A stretch of DNA of 6,331 bases from assembly GCA_910587085.1 (NCBI GenBank), contig CAJUMC010000093.1, positions 1 to 6,331 on the forward strand. The letters are read 5' to 3'. The notes beneath the pieces were generated by a model. The model saw only the letters and a list, made by a program, of their open reading frames with translations. It was not told the origin of the DNA and did no database searches. The DNA comes from an uncultured Lachnospiraceae bacterium. Lineage in GTDB: Bacteria; Bacillota; Clostridia; Lachnospirales; Lachnospiraceae. Position 1 is the stretch's first letter. Each line of letters opens with the position of its first letter. Both the position numbers and the translations under genes were made by a program. Of the stretch, positions 1 through 6,331 are shown in pieces.

Positions 1-31
1 TTACTCCCTTCGGTCGTAAGCAAATCAGCGC

Positions 32-59
32 TGGTATAATGTCTGGCGACATTATACCA
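32..59. repeat. Perfect inverted repeat containing an extended -10 on both strands
   Basis: Arms TGGTATAATGTC (32-43) and GACATTATACCA (48-59) are exact reverse complements around a 4-nt loop, TGGC. Each arm contains TGG-TATAAT, an extended -10 promoter element, so the two -10 boxes face each other across the palindrome. No good -35 box is visible on either side. There is no T-tract, so it does not look like a terminator. A dimeric repressor operator overlapping a promoter is one reading; a remnant of an inserted repeat is another. It lies about 70 bp upstream of the likely parE promoter. Confidence 0.6.
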
Positions 60-107
60 TGCCTTCCAGAGAAAGGAAAGACAAATTGGATGGAATTTCT
101 TCCGCTG

Positions 108-137
108 TTGCGAAAAAACAGGAAGGTATGGTATACT
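108..137 (+). promoter_or_regulatory. Candidate vegetative (sigma-A type) promoter for parE-parC
   Basis: TTGCGA (108-113, 4 of 6 matches to TTGACA) is followed after 18 nt by TATACT (132-137), which has a TG motif one base upstream (TGG-TATACT), giving an extended -10. The start site would fall near 143-146 and leave a leader of about 75 nt carrying two small hairpins. The spacing and the position upstream of the operon support it. The assignment is inferred from motif matching only. Confidence 0.5.
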
Positions 138-150
138 TGTCCGTGCGAGT

Positions 151-167
151 CCCGCCTGCGCAGCGGG
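151..167 (+). other. Small GC hairpin in the parE leader
   Basis: CCCGC (151-155) pairs with GCGGG (163-167) around a short loop that is itself the self-complementary CTGCGC. It would form in the 5' untranslated region if transcription starts near 144. There is no T-tract, so it is not a terminator. A structural or stabilising role is possible but not demonstrated. Confidence 0.35.
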
Positions 168-178
168 AAGACTGAATG

Positions 179-225
179 GATTACAGTGCCGCCTCCCCGG
201 CGGCGGAATGAGAGGTAACATGGAA
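179..225 (+). promoter_or_regulatory. Translation-initiation module of parE (copy 1 of a repeated leader)
   Basis: In order the module has GATTA, the hairpin GCCGCC (188-193) / GGCGGC (199-204), the block GAATGAGAGG (206-215), a 4-nt spacer and ATG (220). The GAGAGG sequence acts as the Shine-Dalgarno. The same order, spacing and most bases recur before parC at 2231-2274. An 11-codon reading frame (176-211, starting MDYSAA) ends with its TGA overlapping the upstream ATG at 208, so translational coupling is conceivable. The repetition is seen directly; the function is inferred. Confidence 0.6.
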
Positions 226-2148
226 GCGTATACAGGAAATCAGATCGTTGTACTTGAGGGGCTGGAGGCTGTGCGCAAGCGTCCCGGCATGTACATAGGA
301 AGCACCGGCACACGGGGGCTCCATCACCTGATCTGGGAAATATTGGATAATGGTATTGACGAGCATCTTGCAGGCTACTGCAGCAGAATCGAGCTTATCA
401 TGCGGAAGGACGGCGGAATCACCGTCACGGACCACGGACGCGGCGTGCCGACCGACATCCATCCGACCAAAAAAATACCGACTGTGCGGGTTGTCTACAC
501 CATCCTGCACGCAGGCGGCAAATTCGGCAATTCCGCCTACAAGGTTTCCGGAGGACTGCACGGCGTGGGAGCCTCCGTCGTGAACGCGCTCTCCTCGCGG
601 ATGATCGTAGAAGTCCGCAAGGAAGGGAAAATCTTCCGGGACGAATATGAAAACGGCGGACGTCCCGTTACGGAACTTGAGGACGGCCTGCTGCCCGTGG
701 TTGGAAAATGCAATAAATCGGACACCGGCACCCGCGTCACCTTCTACCCGGACAGCACAATTTTCGAGACCGTGGATTTTAAAGAGGAAACAATCTGCAA
801 ACGGCTGAAAGAAGTCGCCTATCTGAACCGCGGGCTGAAGCTCACCTTCACAAACGAGTACACGGGCGAAACCCGGGTATTCGAGGAAACGGAGGGCATC
901 AAAAGCTTTGTTTCCTATCTGACGCGCGAGGCAAATAAGCTCCACGCGGAACCGGTCTATATTGAGGGAAAAAGCGGCGATATCGAAGTGGAAGTCGCCT
1001 TCCAGTACACGGACAACTATTCCGAGCAGATCAATTCCTACTGCAACCGCATCAATGTCGTGGACGGCGGCACCCTCGTCACAGGTTTTAAAACGGCGCT
1101 CACCCGCGTGATGAACCAGTACGCCAGAGAGCTTGGCTACCTGAAGGAGAAGGATGAAAACCTCGACGGGCGCGATATCCGCAACGGCATTGTCGCCATT
1201 CTCTCCATCAAGCACCCGGACCCGCAGTTCGAAGGCCAGACAAAGACGAAGCTCGGCAACACGGACGCAAAAACCGCAGTTGACGACGTTTTCTCGACCG
1301 AGGTCACCCGCTGTCTCGACAAAAACATTGAAACGCTGAAGGTCATCCTCGAAAGCTCCATGCGCTCCTACAGCGCCAGAAAGGCGGGCGATAAGGCACG
1401 CAACGCCGTACTGAAGCAGCTGAACGACGTTGATACCAAAAGCAAGCTCGCCTCCTGCTCCTCCAGAAAGCCGGAAGAATGCGAGGTCTATATTGTCGAG
1501 GGTGATTCCGCCGGCGGCACGGTAAAGACGGCGCGCAACCGGAAAACCCAGGCGGTGCTTCCGCTGCGCGGCAAAATCCTCAACGTGGAAAAAGCGACGC
1601 TCGACAAAATTCTCGTCAACAATGAAATAAAAACGATGATTGCCTCATTTGGCTGCGGCATCGGGGACGATTTTGATCTCTCAAAGCTGCGCTACGGCAA
1701 AATAATTATCCTGACCGATGCCGATGTGGACGGCGCGCATATCAGTACGCTGCTGTTAACCTTCTTCTACCGGTTTATGCCGGAGCTGATCACGAACGGC
1801 AGGGTGTACCGCGGCATGCCGCCTCTCTACCGCGTGGAATACGAGGGAAGCGAAAAGGGCAAAAAGAAAAAACAATTCCGGTACCTTTTCGATGATTTCG
1901 AGCTGGAGAAATTCCGCAAGGAGGGCAGGAAAATCCTTGCCCTGCAGCGCTACAAGGGACTCGGCGAGATGGACGCGAGCCAGCTCTGGGAAACCACGCT
2001 GAACCCGGAAACCCGCGTTCTTGCCCAGGTCTCCCTCTCGGACACCGTGGAGGCGGACGAGGTCACTACGCTGCTGATGAGCAACAACGTGCCGCCGCGG
2101 CGCGCGTTTATAATCGAGGAGGCGAAATACGCCCGGCTGGACGTATAA
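220..2148 (+). CDS. parE: Type II DNA topoisomerase subunit B (topoisomerase IV ParE / GyrB-like)
   Basis: This is the ATPase subunit of an A2B2 type II topoisomerase, which uses ATP to pass one DNA duplex through another in the cytoplasm. From ATG 220 the product is 642 aa, the usual Gram-positive length without the large proteobacterial GyrB insertion. The GHKL ATPase domain has E40 (the catalytic base position), N44 and D71, the ATP-lid lysine K101, and GGLHGVG (111-117). Q340-T341-K342 is the QTK motif of the transducer domain. The TOPRIM domain carries EGDSAGG (E427 onward) and DADVDG (D500, D502, D504), which bind Mg2+; QRYKGLGEM lies at 576-584. ATG 220 is preferred over the in-frame ATG 208 because it follows GAGAGG and fits the family N-terminus. 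Gene order B then A suits parE-parC, but DADVDG and PLRGKILNVEKA are gyrase-like (ParE often has DADTDG), so a gyrB paralogue is possible. Confidence 0.93.
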   Translation: MEAYTGNQIVVLEGLEAVRKRPGMYIGSTGTRGLHHLIWEILDNGIDEHLAGYCSRIELIMRKDGGITVTDHGRGVPTDIHPTKKIPTVRVVYTILHAGGKFGNSAYKVSGGLHGVGASVVNALSSRMIVEVRKEGKIFRDEYENGGRPVTELEDGLLPVVGKCNKSDTGTRVTFYPDSTIFETVDFKEETICKRLKEVAYLNRGLKLTFTNEYTGETRVFEETEGIKSFVSYLTREANKLHAEPVYIEGKSGDIEVEVAFQYTDNYSEQINSYCNRINVVDGGTLVTGFKTALTRVMNQYARELGYLKEKDENLDGRDIRNGIVAILSIKHPDPQFEGQTKTKLGNTDAKTAVDDVFSTEVTRCLDKNIETLKVILESSMRSYSARKAGDKARNAVLKQLNDVDTKSKLASCSSRKPEECEVYIVEGDSAGGTVKTARNRKTQAVLPLRGKILNVEKATLDKILVNNEIKTMIASFGCGIGDDFDLSKLRYGKIIILTDADVDGAHISTLLLTFFYRFMPELITNGRVYRGMPPLYRVEYEGSEKGKKKKQFRYLFDDFELEKFRKEGRKILALQRYKGLGEMDASQLWETTLNPETRVLAQVSLSDTVEADEVTTLLMSNNVPPRRAFIIEEAKYARLDV

Positions 2149-2230
2149 CGGCGCCCGCCGACGGAGCGCGGAACCTAGCAGCCCGGGGAAGCCGCGAGGA
2201 CAGTTCAGAAGGCGGCGAAGCTCCTTCACA
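2149..2230 (+). other. GC-rich spacer between parE and parC
   Basis: This spacer has several short GC stems, for example CGGC (2149-2152) with GCCG (2157-2160), but no T-tract and no convincing promoter. Read-through from parE to parC as one operon is therefore likely. It joins directly onto the repeated leader module before parC. Confidence 0.4.
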
Positions 2231-2268
2231 GATTATCATGCCGCCCGCGCGGCAGAATGAGAGGAATC

Positions 2269-2274
<6 letters not shown>
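2231..2274 (+). promoter_or_regulatory. Translation-initiation module of parC (copy 2 of a repeated leader)
   Basis: GATTA (2231-2235) is followed by TGCCGCC, a hairpin with arms TGCCGC (2239-2244) and GCGGCA (2249-2254), then GAATGAGAGG (2255-2264), a 4-nt spacer and ATG (2269). Compared with the copy before parE, the last 26 bases match at 22 positions, and the first 15 match at 12. In the frame that ends at TGA 2258 it reads DYHAA...AAE and stop, parallel to DYSAA...AAE and stop before parE, but here no start codon is visible upstream. GAGAGG is the Shine-Dalgarno for ATG 2269. Confidence 0.6.
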
Positions 2275-4512
<2,238 letters not shown>

Positions 4513-4532
4513 ACCGTTCGGACTTCCGACGC

Positions 4533-4561
4533 GCATAAAAAAAGCGTCCCTCACATATACC
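4533..4561 (+). promoter_or_regulatory. Weak candidate SigE-type sporulation promoter for the LysM-GH18 gene
   Basis: GCATAAA (4533-4539) resembles the mother-cell SigE -35 (about KMATATT). After 14 nt comes CATATACC (4554-4561), which resembles the -10 CATACANT with two mismatches. Initiation would fall near 4568, inside the loop of the terminator hairpin. The B. subtilis homologue yaaH is known to be SigE-dependent, which makes this sensible. The match is imperfect and rests on motif inspection alone. Confidence 0.3.
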
Positions 4562-4595
4562 GTAATAAAGCCTATGCCTGAAGGACGCTTTTTAT
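4537..4595. terminator. Long-loop bidirectional terminator-like hairpin after parC
   Basis: AAAAAGCGTCC (4539-4549) is an exact reverse complement of GGACGCTTTTT (4583-4593), with a 33-nt loop. On the plus strand the stem runs into TTTTT-ATT, and on the minus strand into a run of seven T. It begins 24 nt after the parC stop and would end the parE-parC transcript. The loop is long for an efficient intrinsic terminator, and the 3' arm overlaps the ribosome binding site of the next gene, so leaky or regulated read-through is possible. Confidence 0.65.
4580..4585 (+). promoter_or_regulatory. Ribosome binding site inside the terminator 3' arm
   Basis: GAAGGA (4580-4585) is the only purine-rich Shine-Dalgarno near ATG 4597, at a rather long spacing of 11 nt. 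Its last three bases (GGA, 4583-4585) lie in the stem of the hairpin formed with 4539-4549. Transcripts reading through from parC would partly hide the site. Transcripts starting inside the loop would leave it free. Confidence 0.45.
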
Positions 4596-4596
4596 T

Positions 4597-5316
4597 ATGC
4601 TTATCTATGCTGTACAGCCGGGCGATACGGTCGGTTCGATCGCCAGGGAATTCCAGATACCAATATCCACAATTATCTACAACAATCAGCTTTCCTACCC
4701 GTTCCGGCTTGCCGTCGGACAGGCGCTGCTTCTGTCCGCAGAGGGAGAAGCCGAGCGCCCGGTCATTGAAACCGGAGGCTACGCCTACCCCTATGCCCGG
4801 GAAGAGGTGCTTCGCCAGACGCTTCCCTACATGACGGCGCTGAATATTTTTTCCTACGGCTTTACCACGGAGGGCGAGCTTATTCCGCCCCGCCAGGACG
4901 ACAGCCGCCTGATTGCGCTTGCCCTGGATTACGGCGCGCGTCCGGTTATGACGCTGACTCCCATCGACGCATCCGGAACCTTCAACAACAACCTGATCAC
5001 CGGCCTTGTCCACAACCCTGCCTCTGTTTCCCGCCTGATCGGGGAGATCGTGCAGAAGCTGGCGCAAAGCGGCATGCAGGGCGTTGACGTTGATTTCGAG
5101 TACATCCTTCCGTCGGATCGCGTTGCCTTCGCCGATTTTGTACGCGAGCTGCGCATCGCCGTAAATGCCGTCGGCTACCGCGTTTCGGTAGCACTCGCTC
5201 CCAAAACCTCTGACAATCAGCCAGGACTTCTGTACGAGGGCAAAGATTATGCACTGCTCGGCGCAGCGGCGGATTTTGTGCTGCTGATGACTTATGAGTG
5301 GGGATATACATATTAA
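4597..5316 (+). pseudogene. LysM-GH18 spore cortex hydrolase (SleL/YaaH-like), 3'-truncated
   Basis: The family consists of LysM-bearing glycosyl hydrolase 18 proteins that bind peptidoglycan and cut cortex glycan during spore germination. The 239 readable residues begin MLIYAVQPGDTVGSIA, a LysM domain at about 4-47. There is no signal peptide, as usual for coat-located SleL. The GH18 barrel starts near residue 58 (GGYAYPYA). Strand motif GVDVDFE carries D164, D166 and the catalytic acid E168; APKTSDNQPGLLYEGKDY and VLLMTYEWGYTY are typical of the family. Relatives continue with GPPMA and a further third or more of the barrel, to about 420 aa. Here TAA follows TAT239 directly and no continuation is found in any frame, so the fold is incomplete and activity is unlikely. 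The cause appears to be an insertion or deletion junction near 5316. The start fits the family N-terminus, with its ribosome binding site in the preceding hairpin. Confidence 0.8.
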
Positions 5317-5429
5317 CACGCAAGTCGTAGGTTATTTATTGATATTATTTATGTATTATATTTTACCGGATTCTCTTTGGTTACACCGGTGCAGCTTTCC
5401 GCCGCAACGAATGTGAGAGGTGGCAGAGA
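5317..5429. other. AT-rich junction DNA after the broken GH18 gene
   Basis: Coding similarity to the GH18 family ends sharply at 5316. The next ~50 bases are strongly AT-rich (TTATTTATTGATATTATTT around 5332-5350) and then return to mixed composition. ACCGG (5365-5369) and CCGGT (5386-5390) form a short inverted repeat. No terminal inverted repeat of a known insertion sequence and no integrase gene could be recognised. It is probably one end of an inserted element or a deletion scar. Confidence 0.4.
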
Positions 5430-5582
5430 ATGCGGACGGCAGCTTATGTGCGCCCATATCCCGGTTGTGTGGATAAGAATTTCCCCACCTGCAGCAAGAA
5501 CAGAGGCACAGCGGGAACTGGCAGAAAAGAATGCTCGTATATAAATTCTGAACACGCCGGCGCAGCGCGTGAAAATGGGTAA
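5430..5582 (+). pseudogene. Possible small frameshifted ORF (MRTAAYVR...), function unknown
   Basis: ATG 5430 has a good upstream site, GAGAGGTGG (5415-5423), and opens a 50-codon frame beginning MRTAAYVR and ending at TAA 5582. After residue 8 the composition turns odd (many Cys, Gly and Asn). In the +1 frame, from ATG 5446 to TAA 5544, lies a more protein-like stretch ending RTEAQRELAEKNARI. Removing one C from the CCC at 5452-5454 would fuse the two halves into a 37-residue product. I do not recognise the product. MRTAAYVR resembles the first residues of serine recombinases, but nothing after it does. It may be a decayed fragment or chance. Confidence 0.25.
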
Positions 5583-5675
5583 AACGGGCTTGAAATGGAG
5601 CAACGGTAAAAATGGGTAAGAGGAAAAACGCGGGAAATCGGCTTTTAAAACGTGGGAATACAAAGGACACCGTCC
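5570..5675. repeat. Imperfect direct repeat, copy A
   Basis: This copy aligns with 5744-5841. The first 47 bases match at 36 positions without gaps, including GGGCT, GAAATGG, GGTA and AAATG in the same spacing. After a 7-8-nt length difference the similarity resumes with GGCTTTTAAAAC versus GGCTTTAAAAC, and then with AAAG and ACCG-CC. No reading frame is shared with confidence, so it looks like a noncoding repeat family member. Its origin is unknown. Confidence 0.6.
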
Positions 5676-5686
5676 GTTGAACTCTG

Positions 5687-5717
5687 ACTTCCCGCCCGGA
5701 GAGCTTCCGGCGGAAGT
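5687..5717. other. Hairpin between the two repeat copies
   Basis: ACTTCC-C-GCC (5687-5696) pairs with GGC-GGAAGT (5709-5717), giving a 9-bp stem with one bulged C and a 12-nt loop. An alternative inner stem is CCGGA (5696-5700) with TCCGG (5706-5710). Neither strand has a clear T-tract after it, so a terminator function is doubtful. Confidence 0.35.
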
Positions 5718-5743
5718 TGTTTGAAATGCCTTATAGCATGGCC

Positions 5744-5841
5744 TGAAAACGGGGATATCGGGCTCGAAATGGTGTGATGGTAGAAATGAGGCTAAAGGCG
5801 AAAATAGGCTTTAAAACATGAATAGACAAAGAAAACCGCCC
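5744..5841. repeat. Imperfect direct repeat, copy B
   Basis: This is the second, diverged copy of the element at 5570-5675, shifted by 174 bases at its left end and about 166 at its right end. Its right end (ACCGCCC, 5835-5841) forms one arm of the minus-strand terminator that follows hicB. The repeat may therefore belong to a family that ends in a hairpin, or the overlap may be coincidental. Confidence 0.6.
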
Positions 5842-5870
5842 TTGTACTTTTGGCGAGTGTCAGGGGCGGT
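5826..5870 (-). terminator. Intrinsic terminator for hicB
   Basis: Read on the minus strand, ACCGCCCCTG (5870-5861) pairs with CAAGGGCGGT (5844-5835) over 10 bp with one G-U pair and a 16-nt loop, followed by TTTTCTTTG. It lies about 75 bp past the hicB stop codon. On the plus strand the stem is followed only by ATTCTTATC, so minus-strand termination is the better reading. Confidence 0.6.
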
Positions 5871-5896
5871 ATTCTTATCAGGTTTGGAAGTGTGAG

Positions 5897-5936
5897 CCTG
5901 CTGCCCGGTATCTGATATATGGCGTGGGGCAGCAGG
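5897..5936. other. Perfect 10-bp hairpin just after the hicB stop
   Basis: CCTGCTGCCC (5897-5906) and GGGCAGCAGG (5927-5936) are exact reverse complements with a 20-nt loop, starting 8 nt beyond the hicB stop codon. There is no T-tract on either side. It may stabilise the 3' end of the hicB message, with the next hairpin (5835-5870) doing the termination. Confidence 0.5.
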
Positions 5937-5944
5937 GCAAGGGC

Positions 5945-6331
5945 TTATTTTCTGCTGGACATGGGTATTTGCAGATAATCAATCAGGGCAGTTTCCAAAA
6001 GCCGGGAATAGTTTACCTTTTGTTCTTCTGCAATCCTTTTCAGCCATGCCGGGAGAGTGATGTTTGTTTTGATGCGCTCATTATCCTTTTTCATGCGGAA
6101 TAAGTCAGGGTGGATTGTAACGGGCATTACAACATTTCCCTCGGTATCTTCTTTGGAGAGGTTCACGGATGGAGTGGGAATTTCCTCATTGTCACATTCC
6201 ATACTGTAAACATGGAGGCTTGCGGCTTCTGCTGCCATGCGTGCAGCTTCTTCCAGGTTATTCCCAACACTGATACATCCGGGTAAATCAGGAAAGTAGA
6301 TACTATATGAGCCGTCTGTTGATGGTTCAAA
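5945..6331 (-). CDS. hicB: HicB-family type II antitoxin, N-terminus cut by window edge
   Basis: HicB proteins neutralise the HicA mRNA interferase and usually repress their own operon. The 128 visible residues run in frame from the right edge: DGSYSIYFPDLPGCISVGN matches the HicB N-terminal fold (Y-x-V-x-F-P-D-L-P-G-C), then LEEAARMAAEAASL. A linker with IPTPS follows, and VTIHPDLF precedes the C-terminus. The C-terminal part (about 85-122 of the visible residues), RIKTNITLPAWLKRIAEEQ, is a ribbon-helix-helix-like DNA-binding segment. A shorter product from the internal ATG at 6236-6238 would lose the HicB core, so the gene most likely begins beyond 6331. Only the first few residues should be missing. 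In most hicAB operons hicA precedes hicB, so the toxin gene is expected to the right of the window; a solitary antitoxin is also possible. Base composition is more AT-rich than in parE-parC. Confidence 0.85.
   Translation of the reverse strand, partial: FEPSTDGSYSIYFPDLPGCISVGNNLEEAARMAAEAASLHVYSMECDNEEIPTPSVNLSKEDTEGNVVMPVTIHPDLFRMKKDNERIKTNITLPAWLKRIAEEQKVNYSRLLETALIDYLQIPMSSRK

Noticed and set aside
208..219. Upstream in-frame ATG as the parE start
   Set aside because: It would sit inside the Shine-Dalgarno block of ATG 220 and has only weak GGCGG upstream. The family N-terminus fits ATG 220. The same reasoning rejects ATG 2257 for parC.
181..1215. 344-codon open frame on the minus strand
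   Set aside because: It is antisense to parE, has no family resemblance, and arises from the strong third-position GC bias of the plus-strand gene.
2231..2240. Separate promoter for parC using TATCAT as -10
   Set aside because: No acceptable -35 lies 16-18 nt upstream, and the bases belong to the repeated leader module.
5317..5340. Group II intron or known insertion-sequence end at the GH18 break
   Set aside because: The junction does not begin with GTGCG-type intron sequence, and no transposase, reverse transcriptase or terminal inverted repeat is visible.
5339..5362. Promoter TTGATA / TATATT in the AT-rich junction
   Set aside because: The spacer would be only 12 nt, too short for a normal promoter.
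5430..5453. Start of a serine recombinase
   Set aside because: Only the first eight residues (MRTAAYVR) resemble one; the catalytic Ser context and everything downstream are absent in all frames.
5349..5670. Two overlapping 104-codon minus-strand frames
   Set aside because: Low-complexity, Phe/Pro/Ser-rich products in different frames over the repeat region are typical of noncoding DNA. They have no recognisable domain and compete with each other.

Overview
The window looks like a chromosomal segment of a Gram-positive, spore-forming member of the Clostridia. Lachnospiraceae or a close relative is the best guess. This rests on the type of the topoisomerase proteins, on a LysM plus glycosyl hydrolase 18 protein of the SleL/YaaH spore-cortex type, and on AGAGG-type ribosome binding sites. 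The left 5.3 kb is rather GC-rich with many G/C third codon positions; the last 1 kb is visibly more AT-rich and looks accessory.

Layout. Positions 1-219 are a leader/promoter region with a perfect 12-bp-arm inverted repeat and a plausible extended -10 promoter. Positions 220-2148 encode a complete type II topoisomerase B subunit (GHKL ATPase plus TOPRIM) and 2269-4512 a complete A subunit (catalytic Tyr plus short beta-pinwheel). Together they form a two-gene operon best called parE-parC (topoisomerase IV), although several signature residues are gyrase-like. The two genes share a repeated leader module of about 45 bp with the same hairpin, the same ATGAGAGG block and the same spacing to the start codon. 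A long-loop, bidirectional terminator-like hairpin follows parC, and its 3' arm contains part of the ribosome binding site of the next gene.

Positions 4597-5316 hold the N-terminal 239 codons of a LysM-GH18 protein. It stops abruptly inside a conserved GH18 motif (MTYEWGYTY) at an AT-rich junction, so it is read as a broken gene. Positions 5317-5944 carry no convincing full gene. They hold the AT-rich junction, a possible frameshifted small ORF, two diverged copies of a ~100-bp direct repeat and several hairpins. From 5945 to the right edge, on the minus strand, is a HicB-type antitoxin lacking its N-terminus because the window ends; a hicA toxin gene would be expected just beyond the edge.

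Functionally, the left part is housekeeping: ParE and ParC would assemble as an A2B2 ATP-dependent topoisomerase that decatenates and relaxes DNA. The right part is an accessory junction where a spore-lytic gene was broken and toxin-antitoxin and repeat DNA now lie. No clearly new biological system is evident. The most interesting points are the duplicated leader module of parE and parC, the overlap of terminator and ribosome binding site before the LysM gene, and the junction at 5316.
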